Counted from the first letter of the stretch, positions 35,849 through 45,397 are shown. The stretch is DNA of 64,000 nucleotides from JAEUSG01 sp964590225 (GCA_964590225.1 CAZPWS010000003.1:62001-126000), one strand, 5' to 3'. Made by a program: numbers and translations. Notes: generated by a model from the sequence alone, not told the origin.

Positions 35849-37335
35849 ACAACACACAAAAAACACAATTTATAGGCCATGAAGTACAAAATGAGAGTGT
35901 ACTGACAAAAGTATATACTTCATTGGAATGTGAAGACCCAATGGAGGCCACGGTCGGTGATCTTTTTGGCCGATGTAAAATCGAAAGGTTTATAGGAGTA
36001 GGAGGGGCAGGTGCTGTATATCTGGCCACACATGTAGATCTTGGTGTGAAAAGGGCTATCAAGGTTCTTCGTCGTGATGTTTTAATGGATCCGAGAATGA
36101 AGAACAGATTTTTAAAGGAGGCTAAACTTTCCGCCTCTTTTAACCATCAGAACATAGTTCAGGTTCATCACGCTGGTGAAGATAATGGGCGGTTTTTTAT
36201 TGAAATGGAATTTGTCGATGGTATCTCTCTTCGAAAACTTATGAAGGAGAGGGGAAGAATACCATTTCCGATTGCTCTTGTTATTGCCGAACAGGTTGCG
36301 CATGCGCTCCATCATATTCATGTCAACGGTGGAGCCGTACATCGTGATGTAAAACCGGAAAATATTCTTGTACGGAATGATGGAGTTGTTAAGCTTGCAG
36401 ATTTTGGAATAGCAAGAGTAGATGGGAGTACTGGTGAGACGGCAACGGGAACAATTGTAGGAACCTGCGGATATATGTCACTCGAACAGATTGATGGAAA
36501 ACCTCTTGATGGACGAACCGATATTTACGCGCTTACTGTAGTTATTTATGAAATGATAGCTGGCGCCGCCCCCTATAATGGTGATACCCTGACAGCCGTT
36601 ATCCGCTCGATTATTGCTGCGAACCATTTACCCCTTAATAAGCTGGTTGCTGCGCTCCCTTCTGAACTTCTGGCGCTCGTATCGGCGGGATTAAAACCAA
36701 AAGCTGAAAGCAGACCACAAAGCGCCAAGAAGTACATCAAAAATATAAACCGTATTATGGATAGCACCGGTTATGACAATGCCGATTTTGAAGAACTTCT
36801 TTCGACATGGCTTAATAAAACTATAGAAATAACTGTCAAAACAAAAAAAAAGCGATGGATTTTCAAGATAATTCTTGCAATATTTCCCGCAGCTCTTTTG
36901 TGCGGACTCTACTACTACATAAATATCAAATCTTTTGATACCATAAAAGAAATTGCGGTTATTCCTCCAATAGTGGTTGATACGGTAACAAGTGTGGCAC
37001 CACCCACAGTTGAGATGATGCCCGATACTGTTGTCAATAAGACCATTAGCGAAGTTGTTCGTGACAGCATCCCTAAGAGTAAAGTATCAAAACCAGTAAC
37101 TGTACGAGAAAAGGATATCGTTATGGAGCTTGTTGCACAGGAACCGCCATCAGTTATTATACCGCACATCGATGAGTTTGACAGGATTGTTAAACTTGAA
37201 GAGATAGGTAGCGCGTCACACGATCTTGCAAATGAGTGGAAGGGTTATATCAAGACATTTAGTAAGGATACCGCAGCGGCTGAGATAGTAAAAATGGCAA
37301 AAACAAAACTGCTCGCATGTCTTAAGAAGCAATAG
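35845..37335 (+). CDS. Membrane Ser/Thr protein kinase (PknB-like)
   Basis: 496 residues; the ATG overlaps the FHA stop as ATGA. Complete Hanks-type kinase domain (about 45-310): Gly-rich loop IGVGGAGAV (50-58), Lys73 in AIKVL, Glu92, catalytic VHRDVKPEN (Asp168), DFG (186-188), and the activation segment TGTIVGTCGYMSLEQ. A short helix (FKIILAIFPAALLCGLYYYI, about 340-358) puts a Thr/Pro/Val-rich region of about 135 residues outside (VVDTVTSVAPPTVEMMPDTVV). The external part lacks PASTA repeats. It may phosphorylate the FHA or T2SF proteins encoded just upstream. Confidence 0.93.
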   Translation: MNNTQKTQFIGHEVQNESVLTKVYTSLECEDPMEATVGDLFGRCKIERFIGVGGAGAVYLATHVDLGVKRAIKVLRRDVLMDPRMKNRFLKEAKLSASFNHQNIVQVHHAGEDNGRFFIEMEFVDGISLRKLMKERGRIPFPIALVIAEQVAHALHHIHVNGGAVHRDVKPENILVRNDGVVKLADFGIARVDGSTGETATGTIVGTCGYMSLEQIDGKPLDGRTDIYALTVVIYEMIAGAAPYNGDTLTAVIRSIIAANHLPLNKLVAALPSELLALVSAGLKPKAESRPQSAKKYIKNINRIMDSTGYDNADFEELLSTWLNKTIEITVKTKKKRWIFKIILAIFPAALLCGLYYYINIKSFDTIKEIAVIPPIVVDTVTSVAPPTVEMMPDTVVNKTISEVVRDSIPKSKVSKPVTVREKDIVMELVAQEPPSVIIPHIDEFDRIVKLEEIGSASHDLANEWKGYIKTFSKDTAAAEIVKMAKTKLLACLKKQ

Positions 37336-37407
37336 GAAACTTAATTTACTGTATATTTTTGGGCGAAACTTGCCCTTTAGCTCTCCCTCTTCCTATTTTT
37401 AGTCATT

Positions 37408-38283
37408 ATGAAACAAATTATAACATCGATTCTGCCTGATGCACTTGTTCAGGCAATGCAGCGGTTAAGTCTTGCGAGAAAATTAAGACACAGATATTCC
37501 GTACTGCCATTTACTATTGATGATTTACCACAGGCTACCAACCGTTCAGGGTATGCCAGTGGCACAGCAAAAATGAGCATGCCATATCTCAAAACGATGG
37601 AAAAACTTCGTTCTTACCATGCAGCAGGTCCGATAGGACCAAACAAATTTTGGGAGTATCCATGGATACTGTCAAATCTCCATCTTGAACCCCATTTAAC
37701 AATTTTAGATGCTGGTTGTGGGAGAGCACCATTGCAGTATTTTCTCGCTGAGATGAGTATGAAGATGCATGGAATCGACCCAAAAGAAAATGTGGGTTGG
37801 CATGGCATCGATCGCCGCCTGGCTCGTAAATATGGCGTCAATATTGACTACCGTATTGAAGGGATGGAGAAAATCAGCTATCCGTCTGAATATTTTGACA
37901 GGGTAATTTCCGTTTCTGTTATTGAGCATTGCAGAGCAAGGCATATCAAGAACGATCTTCAAACACCACAGGACAAAGCCGACAAAAAACTTCAGGCGCG
38001 AATGATTAAGGAGATGGCTCGTGTCCTTAAGCCTAATGGACTTTTAATAATAACGGTTGATGTCATTTATCCGGTGAATGGTGCCATTTTAGAAGCTAAT
38101 GTTGACATGATGAATCTGATCGATTCGTCCGGGCTTGAACTTGTTGGTGATAAGCCGAAATATGGTTTTTATGGATATGATGATTTTGATATGCAGGCTC
38201 TAATGCGTGATAAAGATGTTGATGTGCAGGATTATTCAAGCGTAAAGGGAACTTCGCTGGGTATTATCCTTAGGAAACCATAG
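37408..38283 (+). CDS. Class I SAM-dependent methyltransferase
   Basis: 291 residues. SAM-binding motif I ILDAGCGRAPL (about 97-107), the acidic end of strand 2 GIDPKENVG, and motif IV-like VISVSVIEHCRA, with post-motif ARVLKPNGLLIITVDV. An N-terminal extension of about 85 residues precedes it. The substrate is not predictable; small molecule or lipid/sugar is more likely than RNA. No Shine-Dalgarno sequence is seen before the ATG. Its stop overlaps the next start. Confidence 0.85.
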   Translation: MKQIITSILPDALVQAMQRLSLARKLRHRYSVLPFTIDDLPQATNRSGYASGTAKMSMPYLKTMEKLRSYHAAGPIGPNKFWEYPWILSNLHLEPHLTILDAGCGRAPLQYFLAEMSMKMHGIDPKENVGWHGIDRRLARKYGVNIDYRIEGMEKISYPSEYFDRVISVSVIEHCRARHIKNDLQTPQDKADKKLQARMIKEMARVLKPNGLLIITVDVIYPVNGAILEANVDMMNLIDSSGLELVGDKPKYGFYGYDDFDMQALMRDKDVDVQDYSSVKGTSLGIILRKP

Positions 38284-38933
38284 TGACAGAAAAACTTGAT
38301 TATGAGGAGTGTGGCTTAATTAGTTTCTCCTCGTTCTTTATTACTCTGCGAAGAGTAATCTTCCGGCCAACAGCGGCCTTTGCCGGGCTTGTACAAGAAC
38401 GATCTACACTCAATTCTATCTTCTTTCTTGTTATTGGAGGGGTAATTGGTTCCCTTTCCAGCGGATTATGGCAGTATTATCTGCACAGAAGTTCGCTTTC
38501 ACAGAGCTCTACTGAAATGCTGGTTTACACATCCTCGATTAAGGGGCTTACCGCTCTTATGTTTATGACTCCGCTAATATTAATTTGCTGTGTGTTTGTT
38601 GTGGCTGGAGTGGCCCATCTATTTTTACGGTTTACCGGCAAAACAAAGCCTTTTCAAGTTACTCTAAAGGTTTTTGCCTATTCTTGGGGGGCGACATCTC
38701 CAATGAATGCGGTGCCCATTTTTGGTACTTTTGCGGCAATAGTATGGGGGCTTGTTTGTATAGTTAAGGGTCTTTCGGTTGCTCACGATTCAGCGCAGGG
38801 GCGTGCATTTCTCGCAATTACAGCCCCAGTTGTTTTGCTTGTTGGTATCATGCTCTTGTTTGTTGTAGTTTTGGCAGGTTTTGGCCTTTTTACTTTCATT
38901 AACGGAAGTCCTTTTTTGAATAATTTGTTTTAA
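38283..38933 (+). CDS. Yip1-domain membrane protein
   Basis: 216 residues, GTG start sharing one base with the methyltransferase stop (TAGTG). An N-terminal cytoplasmic stretch contains the RRVIFRPTAAFAGL pattern typical of Yip1/DUF1282-like proteins. Five or so hydrophobic helices follow (IFFLVIGGVIGSLSSGL, LMFMTPLILICCVFVVAGVAHLFL, VFAYSWGATSPMNAVPIFG). Integral inner-membrane protein of unknown role. Confidence 0.75.
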   Translation: MTEKLDYEECGLISFSSFFITLRRVIFRPTAAFAGLVQERSTLNSIFFLVIGGVIGSLSSGLWQYYLHRSSLSQSSTEMLVYTSSIKGLTALMFMTPLILICCVFVVAGVAHLFLRFTGKTKPFQVTLKVFAYSWGATSPMNAVPIFGTFAAIVWGLVCIVKGLSVAHDSAQGRAFLAITAPVVLLVGIMLLFVVVLAGFGLFTFINGSPFLNNLF

Positions 38934-38954
38934 TATGTAGTGAAGGGGAAAAAT

Positions 38955-39608
38955 ATGGACGATATTCCTATATATCGAATAGTTAAAAAAGATGAGCTGC
39001 CTCCTATCGATAATATTACGGCCGACTATTTTAATTGTGCGGACAAGGTTTCTCTGGTTGATACTGTTACTGCGGGAATAGCCGCGCAAAAGACGACCGT
39101 TTCATTAATCTACGATAATTTATTTCTATATGCCTTATACGAATGTGAAGAAAACCTTCCGCTTGCTGTATATAGAAACCACGACGATCCTTTATACGAA
39201 GAAAATGTTGTTGAAGTTTTTATTGATACAATTGGCAACGGTAGCGTTTATTCCGAATTTCAGGTCAATCCACTCAATGCAAGGTTCGATGCCATTATTA
39301 TTAATGATTTTGGGACAAATGGAGCAAGAAGAGGGAAGCGATATCAGGCATTTACCGAGTGGAATCCCTCTTCGTTTGATTCAAGAAGTTTTGTAAGTAA
39401 CAACCAGTGGCGCGTTGTGCTAAAGATTGGCTTTGCCGATCTTTTTTTAGGCAGGGGAAATGTGACCGCTCCAGAAATGGGAGAAAAGTGGCGTATTAAT
39501 TTACTGCGTGTTGATTTTGATGGAGATAGTCAGAAATACTATTCATGGTCGCCGAACTTTGTACCAGATTTCCACTGTACGAACCGCTTTGGCATACTTC
39601 AGTTTTAA
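38955..39608 (+). CDS. CBM9-like carbohydrate-binding domain protein without signal peptide
   Basis: 217 residues from the ATG at 38955 (GAAGGGGAAA upstream). An in-frame GTG at 38940 has no ribosome site. The segments AGIAAQKTTVSLIYDNLFLYALYECEE, DDPLYEENVVEVFID and YSEFQVNPLNARFDAII are characteristic of family 9 carbohydrate-binding and related domains fused to xylanases and cytochromes in other bacteria. Here it stands alone and has no signal peptide, which is unusual for a glycan-binding module. Function unknown. Convergent with phoU, 11 nt away. Confidence 0.75.
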   Translation: MDDIPIYRIVKKDELPPIDNITADYFNCADKVSLVDTVTAGIAAQKTTVSLIYDNLFLYALYECEENLPLAVYRNHDDPLYEENVVEVFIDTIGNGSVYSEFQVNPLNARFDAIIINDFGTNGARRGKRYQAFTEWNPSSFDSRSFVSNNQWRVVLKIGFADLFLGRGNVTAPEMGEKWRINLLRVDFDGDSQKYYSWSPNFVPDFHCTNRFGILQF

Positions 39609-39619
39609 AAAATCTTAGC

Positions 39620-40309
39620 CTACAAGCCTTCCATATTATGCGTTCGTTCCGGATGGTTTGTGGTATGGTGATGCCTGATATCTTTCGCTTTCATATAAAA
39701 AACAACATCTTCCGCAACATTTGTAGATAAGTCGCCTATTTTTTCAAGACATCTTGTGATAAAAAGCAAGCTTATACCACGCTTGATATTCTTGGGATCT
39801 TCTTTCATAATAGATACTATTTGACTCATGTATTCTACTTCAAGCTTATCCATCCGTTCCTCAAGAAGCAATACATCCTCAGCAAAAACGGTGTTGTTAT
39901 TAACAAGAGCATCAACTGTCCTGTGAACCATGTCTTTCGCGAGATTTGTCATTGAAACAAGATCAACGGCAAGTCTCGGACGCGATATTAGATAAAGTGA
40001 GTGGCGTGCAATACTGACTGCCTGATCTGCAATTCTTTCAAAATCATTGTTGATTTTTACAACTGAGGTTATAAAACGCAAATCTGACGCGATTGGTTGG
40101 AGTTTAGCGAAAAGTCTTACACATAGGTCATCGTTTTCTATTTCCATTTTATCAATATCGTTGTCTCTTAATATAACTGAGTTGGCAAGTTGTTCATCAT
40201 ATTTCAATAAGGCATCGATTGATCGATAAACCTGTTGTTCCACCTCTGTCCCCATCGTTATTATATGACGGCGGAGATTTTCGTACTCTGTATCAAAAAA
40301 ATGCTTCAT
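39620..40309 (-). CDS. phoU: Phosphate transport regulator PhoU
   Basis: 229 residues, two PhoU repeats of three-helix bundles. Metal-binding-type motifs appear in each (e.g. NDFERIADQAVSIARH and TRCLEKIGDLSTNVAEDVVF). PhoU conveys the state of the Pst transporter to PhoR and restrains phosphate uptake. Last gene of the minus-strand pst operon, 31 nt after pstB, as in many bacteria. Confidence 0.97.
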   Translation of the reverse strand: MKHFFDTEYENLRRHIITMGTEVEQQVYRSIDALLKYDEQLANSVILRDNDIDKMEIENDDLCVRLFAKLQPIASDLRFITSVVKINNDFERIADQAVSIARHSLYLISRPRLAVDLVSMTNLAKDMVHRTVDALVNNNTVFAEDVLLLEERMDKLEVEYMSQIVSIMKEDPKNIKRGISLLFITRCLEKIGDLSTNVAEDVVFYMKAKDIRHHHTTNHPERTHNMEGL

Positions 40310-40340
40310 TTATTTCCTCGTTTGTTTACATTAAACTTAA

Positions 40341-41099
40341 TTATCCAAACCGTCCGGTAATGTATTCTTCGGTTGTCTTGTTGGATGGATCGGTAAATAT
40401 TTTATTCGTTTCTCCCATCTCAATAAGTTTTCCAAGAAGGAAAAAAGCCGTAAAGTCTGAAACACGCGCTGCCTGCTGCATATTATGAGTTACTATTATT
40501 ATAGTATATCTCTCCTTAAGCTGCGCTATTAGATCTTCAATCTTGGATGTTGAAATGGGATCCAGCGCCGATGCCGGTTCATCCATGAGAATAATATCAG
40601 GATCTACTGCCAGTGTTCTGGCAATGCATAGTCGCTGCTGCTGGCCACCAGAAAGTCCCATTGCTGAGTCGCCAAGACGATCCTTGACCTCATCCCACAG
40701 CGCTGCCTGACCAAGAGAGCGTTCAACAATCTTATCCAAATCTCTTTTTTTCGTTACACCATTTATTCGGGGACCATAGGCAATATTGTCGTAAATTGAT
40801 TTAGGAAACGGATTTGATTTCTGGAAGACCATACCGATTTTTTTTCTAAGTTCGACAACATCAACATCCGGATCAAAAATATTGTGACCATCTATGGTTA
40901 TTCTTCCTTCGTGGCGAGCGCTTTTGACGAGATCGCACATTCTGTTTAGGCAGCGTAAGAATGTAGTTTTACCACAGCCGGAAGGGCCGATAAAAGCGGT
41001 AACTTTGTTAGCCTTTATTTCCATATCGATATCGTGCAGAATTTTTTTTTCGCCATACCAGAAGTTCATTTTTTCCGCAACAACGGATTTTTCGGTCAT
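40341..41099 (-). CDS. pstB: Phosphate ABC transporter ATP-binding protein
   Basis: 252 residues from the ATG at 41099, chosen over the in-frame ATG at 41120 because AGGAG lies 8 nt upstream. Walker A GPSGCGKTT, Q-loop FQKSNPFPKSIYDNI, ABC signature LSGGQQQR, Walker B IILMDEPASALDP and the switch His in VTHNMQQA. Length and sequence are typical of PstB. It powers phosphate import with PstA and PstC. Confidence 0.98.
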   Translation of the reverse strand: MTEKSVVAEKMNFWYGEKKILHDIDMEIKANKVTAFIGPSGCGKTTFLRCLNRMCDLVKSARHEGRITIDGHNIFDPDVDVVELRKKIGMVFQKSNPFPKSIYDNIAYGPRINGVTKKRDLDKIVERSLGQAALWDEVKDRLGDSAMGLSGGQQQRLCIARTLAVDPDIILMDEPASALDPISTSKIEDLIAQLKERYTIIIVTHNMQQAARVSDFTAFFLLGKLIEMGETNKIFTDPSNKTTEEYITGRFG

Positions 41100-41130
41100 T
41101 TTATTTTCTCCTGTATCCATTAATAGATAA

Positions 41131-42039
41131 TCAATGAGCTGCAGCCTTTCGCCGTAATCTAAACCTCAGGAATATCGCAGCCAGATTAAGGCCAAAAGTA
41201 AGACAAAGAAGCGCGAGTGTTGTAGCATATTGGATTGGCAAGGTGGCATCAACATCCGGCGACTGTGTTGACATTATGTATATATGATAGCCCATATCCA
41301 TAAACTGGTCAGTAAGAGAGGCAGGGAGATTTGGAAGAAAGTATGCTGCCCCCGTAAAAAGGATAGGAGCAACTTCACCGGCACCGCGACTTACAGCGAG
41401 TACAGCCCCTGTGAGGATACCTGTCATTGAATTTGGCAATACAATTTTCCATACTGTTTCTAATTTTGTAGCACCGAGAGCAAGACTTGCTTCTCGTAAA
41501 TCATTAGGGACATTTCTAATAGCTTCTTCGACAGAAACTATTACCACCGGCAGGGTGAGAACAGCCATTGTTAGGCTCGCCCATAAAATATTTGGCTGAG
41601 ACCATCTGCTGACACCTTCAGCTTCAAGGAGTTTATCCATGTTGGGGCCTATAAATTGTATAAAAAAGCCAAGTCCAAACAGGCCGAATACAATCGATGG
41701 AATTCCCGCCAGTGTATTTACCGCGAATCTTATTGTTCGTCTAAAAAAAGAGTCAGGCGCTACATATTCACACAAAAAAAGTGCAGTAATTGTGCCGATT
41801 GGAACCCCTATTATTGACATCAAAATGACTCTGTAAAATGTCCCCATGATTGCAGGGAAAATCCCTCCCTGCATCATGCCTTCCTCTGGAACGGCAGTTA
41901 AAAATTTCCAACTAAATTGCCCCCATCCATTATAGAATATTATTCCGATTACAACTAGCATCACCACGATGATTAAGCCAACCGATGCTGCTGCAATTGT
42001 TGGAACGGCGTTGTTAAGTATGGTTTTGTTGTTGGCCAT
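41131..42039 (-). CDS. pstA: Phosphate ABC transporter permease PstA
   Basis: 302 residues with about six membrane helices. The permease EAA loop reads VPNDLREASLALGATKLETVWKIVLPNS at about 185-212, contacting PstB. Two nt separate it from pstC and 31 nt from pstB. A PstA-typical N-terminal helix (VGLIIVVMLVVIGIIFYNGW) is present. Confidence 0.96.
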   Translation of the reverse strand: MANNKTILNNAVPTIAAASVGLIIVVMLVVIGIIFYNGWGQFSWKFLTAVPEEGMMQGGIFPAIMGTFYRVILMSIIGVPIGTITALFLCEYVAPDSFFRRTIRFAVNTLAGIPSIVFGLFGLGFFIQFIGPNMDKLLEAEGVSRWSQPNILWASLTMAVLTLPVVIVSVEEAIRNVPNDLREASLALGATKLETVWKIVLPNSMTGILTGAVLAVSRGAGEVAPILFTGAAYFLPNLPASLTDQFMDMGYHIYIMSTQSPDVDATLPIQYATTLALLCLTFGLNLAAIFLRFRLRRKAAAH

Positions 42040-42041
42040 TT

Positions 42042-43076
42042 TTATCCTTCGCCTCCCCTGAATTTACGCATAAGTTTATCGCGAATTACAACTTCCGCAA
42101 CGAAGCAGAGGATAAACGAAAAAATAAAAAGCAGAACACCTATCAAAAACAGGACACTGTAATGCATATCGCCAAAGACAACCTCAGCCATCTCCGCTCC
42201 TATTGTAGCAGAGAGCGTTCGAACAGACTCAAATGGATTTGCCGAAAGCATCGCTGCATTCCCTGTTGCCATTAAAACTATCATTGTTTCACCAATTGCG
42301 CGACCGACACCAAGTAATACAGCGGCGAAAATTCCAGGTAAAGCTGCTGGTAGTACAACAAACAATACTGTTTGCCATTTAGACGCCCCAAGTGCAAGAC
42401 TTGCCTCTACAAATGAAGCGGGCACCGCCGTCAGCGCATCGTCTGATATTGTATAGATAACTGGAATTATCGCAAGAGCAAGCGCAACACCGCCAACAAA
42501 TGCATTTAGTCTGAATTGGTAGCCAAAAGTGCCCTGCAAAAGTGTTGCAAGTACCGAAAGAGCAAAAAATCCTATAACTACCGATGGGAAAGCCGCTAAA
42601 AGTTCGATTACGGGCTTTAATATCTCTTTCATCCATGCCGGCGCAAAGGAAGAGGTAAATAACGCTGCAAAAATTGCAAGAGGCGCCGCAAAAAAGAGCG
42701 CGACAAGAGCTACCTTCAAGCTACCAGCAAACAAAGGCAGAAAACCATATTTCGGATTTAAAGAAACTGGAACCCATTCTTTAGCAAGTAGTTCCTTTAT
42801 ACCTACATTTTCTTCGTGTGTATCTTTCCAGATTTCATCGGGTAGTTTCATTCCTTCTTCTTCGTCATCGCCATATGTTTCATATTCTTCGTGCTCAATT
42901 TGCTTCTTATCTTTAACATCATGGAATAGAATTGAAGATGCTTCTCGGAATACAAAGATAAATATCAAGGAGATAAAAACAATTGAAGAAAAAGCAACAG
43001 CGCCAAGCCATTTCTCAATTAGCCACTCAAAAGGTCGTGGTTTTTTTCCAACAAAGGTTGCTGCTGCTTTTTCCAT
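42042..43076 (-). CDS. pstC: Phosphate ABC transporter permease PstC with acidic insertion
   Basis: 344 residues. N-terminal helix (FSSIVFISLIFIFVF, about 28-43), then, before the main permease bundle, a very acidic segment at about 52-95 (HEEYETYGDDEEEGMKLPDEIWKD). The C-terminal permease half has the EAA loop VPASFVEASLALGASKWQTV. Most PstC proteins have a much shorter loop here. By the usual topology the segment should be periplasmic, where it could contact PstS or cations. Eleven nt downstream of pstS. Confidence 0.95.
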   Translation of the reverse strand: MEKAAATFVGKKPRPFEWLIEKWLGAVAFSSIVFISLIFIFVFREASSILFHDVKDKKQIEHEEYETYGDDEEEGMKLPDEIWKDTHEENVGIKELLAKEWVPVSLNPKYGFLPLFAGSLKVALVALFFAAPLAIFAALFTSSFAPAWMKEILKPVIELLAAFPSVVIGFFALSVLATLLQGTFGYQFRLNAFVGGVALALAIIPVIYTISDDALTAVPASFVEASLALGASKWQTVLFVVLPAALPGIFAAVLLGVGRAIGETMIVLMATGNAAMLSANPFESVRTLSATIGAEMAEVVFGDMHYSVLFLIGVLLFIFSFILCFVAEVVIRDKLMRKFRGGEG

Positions 43077-43087
43077 TTTTTCTCCCC

Positions 43088-43921
43088 CTATTTTACAGGG
43101 AAATAACCCACTTCAGAAACAACAGCTTGACCTTCTGGACTTAACACCCAGTCAATAAACTGTTTTATTGCACCGGTTGGCTTGCTCTTTACATAGAAGT
43201 ACAGATATCTTGTTATAGGATAGTTGCCGGCCTTTATTGTCTCCATGTTCGGTTCATAACCTGCCGCTCCTGTTTTTGTGCTAACCTTAACAAATTTCAC
43301 CCCTGTTGCGTAAGCTGCTCCGCCGTAACCTATGCTTAACTTATCCTTTGCGACAGCATTTACAACAGCAGCGGTTCCAGGCATTGTTTGCATTGAAGCG
43401 GTGTAATCCTTGCCCTTAAGCACAAAGTCACGGAAGTAAACATGGGTGCCGGAACTATTCTCGCGGCCGTAAACCACTATTTTAGCATCGGGGCCACCAA
43501 CATCTTTCCAGTTTGTTACTTTGCCTGTGTAAATAAGGTTGAGTTGCTCAAGTGATAGTGTCTGAACTGGGTTCGACTCATGTACATAAACTGCAAGCCC
43601 ATCTTTTGCCACCTTAACTTCAATGCCCAGTGTATTATAGCGTTCTTTTAATTTGTCTCGTTCGCTTGCTTTCATGGGGCGTGAAGAATTGCAAATATCC
43701 GTGGTTCCATTAATAAGTCCAGAAATACCTGTCCCCGATCCTCCGCCAGTTACCTGTATTTTAACATCTGAATTTGTCCCCATGTATTTCTCAGCCCATC
43801 TCTGAGCAAGAATAACCATTGTATCGGAACCTTTGATGGTTATTACTGTCTGGGCTGCAGCGAAAACAACAACGGCTGCCAATCCAACTACTGCCGCGAT
43901 TTTGAGAATGCTTTTTTTCAT
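43088..43921 (-). CDS. pstS: Periplasmic phosphate-binding protein PstS
   Basis: 277 residues. Signal peptide (ILKIAAVVGLAAVVVFAAAQ), then IKGSDTMVILAQRWAE, VTGGGSGTGISGLINGTTDICNSSRPM, and YGRENSSGTHVYFRDF, the phosphate-binding loops of the family. It captures periplasmic phosphate for PstCAB. The outer-membrane porin gene ends 27 nt upstream, so no separate promoter is likely. Confidence 0.97.
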   Translation of the reverse strand: MKKSILKIAAVVGLAAVVVFAAAQTVITIKGSDTMVILAQRWAEKYMGTNSDVKIQVTGGGSGTGISGLINGTTDICNSSRPMKASERDKLKERYNTLGIEVKVAKDGLAVYVHESNPVQTLSLEQLNLIYTGKVTNWKDVGGPDAKIVVYGRENSSGTHVYFRDFVLKGKDYTASMQTMPGTAAVVNAVAKDKLSIGYGGAAYATGVKFVKVSTKTGAAGYEPNMETIKAGNYPITRYLYFYVKSKPTGAIKQFIDWVLSPEGQAVVSEVGYFPVK

Positions 43922-43948
43922 TTTTTCTCCTTTAAATTAAGTAACAAT

Positions 43949-45397
43949 TTAAAACTTGTACTGAACTCTGAATGTTAATACATCATCATTGAAATCTTCC
44001 GACCACATTTTTACTGCACGGCTTGAGTTTCCAGAAACAGAGGCATCTGTTAATTTTTCATTTGAAACCATATCGTAATAGAGGACAAACTTGAGGTTTG
44101 CATCCCAATGGTGGATTAGCCCTAAGCCTAAGGTGCTATAAGCAGCATCCGCAGTCGATAAACCATTTTCAAACTTTTTTGTTGCATTATCGTAAACGAA
44201 GTCTGCTGCCGACACGGCGGTGTTTGGATCGTAAACATCATACTTTATAGCAAGCTGATTTTTTAAACCGAGATTCTGTATATATGTAACATAATAGCCA
44301 CTGAATGGTCTTAAATACACGGCACTTCCTGAATTGCGCCCTTGATTATAAAAGTTGCTTGATGAGCTTGTTCCAGGCTGTGTGCCGCTTATATACTCAG
44401 TCCTGAGTGCTAATCCGCCAATAACAGGAATATCTGCCGTCACCCTTAAATCAAACCCGATATATTTTCTGTCATACTCTTTGTTGAGCATGCCCGTTGA
44501 GTCTGATTTTTTGAAAGCTTTACCATCCATTTCATACGAAAAACCTCTTGTAAGAATTATAGAATCCGCTGTATTAGCAGCATTTCGTATAACGCTGGCC
44601 CTTGTAGTATCTGTGTTGACAACGCTACCTAAATATGCAGAAACACCTCCCTCCAAAGAAATATTAGCAGCATAAATTGGTTGGCTGTAACCAATTCGGC
44701 CAATAAAATCCTTTGTTGAATTGTTTTCAACCGCAATACCAACACCATTAAATAATCCAGCTTTTATGTTTAAATTTGACAAAGCTCCATATATTTCCGG
44801 AGCTGCCAACTCCAGTTGCGCACCAACATCTCGTTCACCAGGAAAAAGAACCTGAAAAATTCTGCTTCTTTCAGGGGTCTCGCGACTGCTGGAAGAGTAT
44901 CCAATTTCATGGCCAAATGGACGGTCAAAAACACCCATTTTAGCTGTTATAGCCTCTGCCCACGGCTCTGTTATTTGCAGATACGCATCTTTCATTCCAA
45001 CACCAGATTGAGTAACATCGAATTGCAAAACGGCCCGACTTAGTTTTTCTTGGTAGGTAAGCTTCAGGCGACCTCTTCGTACATGGAATACATCGTAGGT
45101 ACCGTCTGCAAATTTACCGCCGGAATAATCACCAACTGAAGCGAGATATTTGCCATTAGCATCAACGGCTCCACTGGTATCCATTACATGTCTGAACTGA
45201 GTTTGCACATATCCGCTGAACTTGAATTTTGCGAGCTTGCTAACAGTGTTACTTGTTTCGATAAAAGGCTCTTCCATAGCCGCTATTTTGCCTTCAAGGT
45301 CAATAACTTTATCTTTCATAATATCTGTCGCAGGCTCTTCCTGAGCCAATACCGATAGCGCAAGAGAGCAGAGCGCAATTGTAAATGTTTTCCTCAT
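43949..45397 (-). CDS. Phosphate-selective porin, OprO/OprP-like
   Basis: 482 residues. Signal peptide (FTIALCSLALSVLAQ), a short coiled-coil-like segment (DKVIDLEGKIAAME), then a 16-strand-type barrel pattern. Family-type phrases: FSGYVQTQFRHVMD, DVFHVRRGRLKLTYQEKLS, KDAYLQITEPWAEAITAKMGVFDRPFGHEIGYSSSSRETPERS. It ends in VQYKF, the C-terminal aromatic typical of outer-membrane barrels. Co-transcribed with pstSCAB-phoU and preceded by a Pho-box-like repeat, which supports phosphate as substrate. First gene of the operon. Confidence 0.88.
   Translation of the reverse strand: MRKTFTIALCSLALSVLAQEEPATDIMKDKVIDLEGKIAAMEEPFIETSNTVSKLAKFKFSGYVQTQFRHVMDTSGAVDANGKYLASVGDYSGGKFADGTYDVFHVRRGRLKLTYQEKLSRAVLQFDVTQSGVGMKDAYLQITEPWAEAITAKMGVFDRPFGHEIGYSSSSRETPERSRIFQVLFPGERDVGAQLELAAPEIYGALSNLNIKAGLFNGVGIAVENNSTKDFIGRIGYSQPIYAANISLEGGVSAYLGSVVNTDTTRASVIRNAANTADSIILTRGFSYEMDGKAFKKSDSTGMLNKEYDRKYIGFDLRVTADIPVIGGLALRTEYISGTQPGTSSSSNFYNQGRNSGSAVYLRPFSGYYVTYIQNLGLKNQLAIKYDVYDPNTAVSAADFVYDNATKKFENGLSTADAAYSTLGLGLIHHWDANLKFVLYYDMVSNEKLTDASVSGNSSRAVKMWSEDFNDDVLTFRVQYKF

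Noticed and set aside
37361..37375. GGGC...GCCC hairpin between the kinase and the methyltransferase
   Set aside because: Only four GC pairs and three T after it; too weak for a terminator call.
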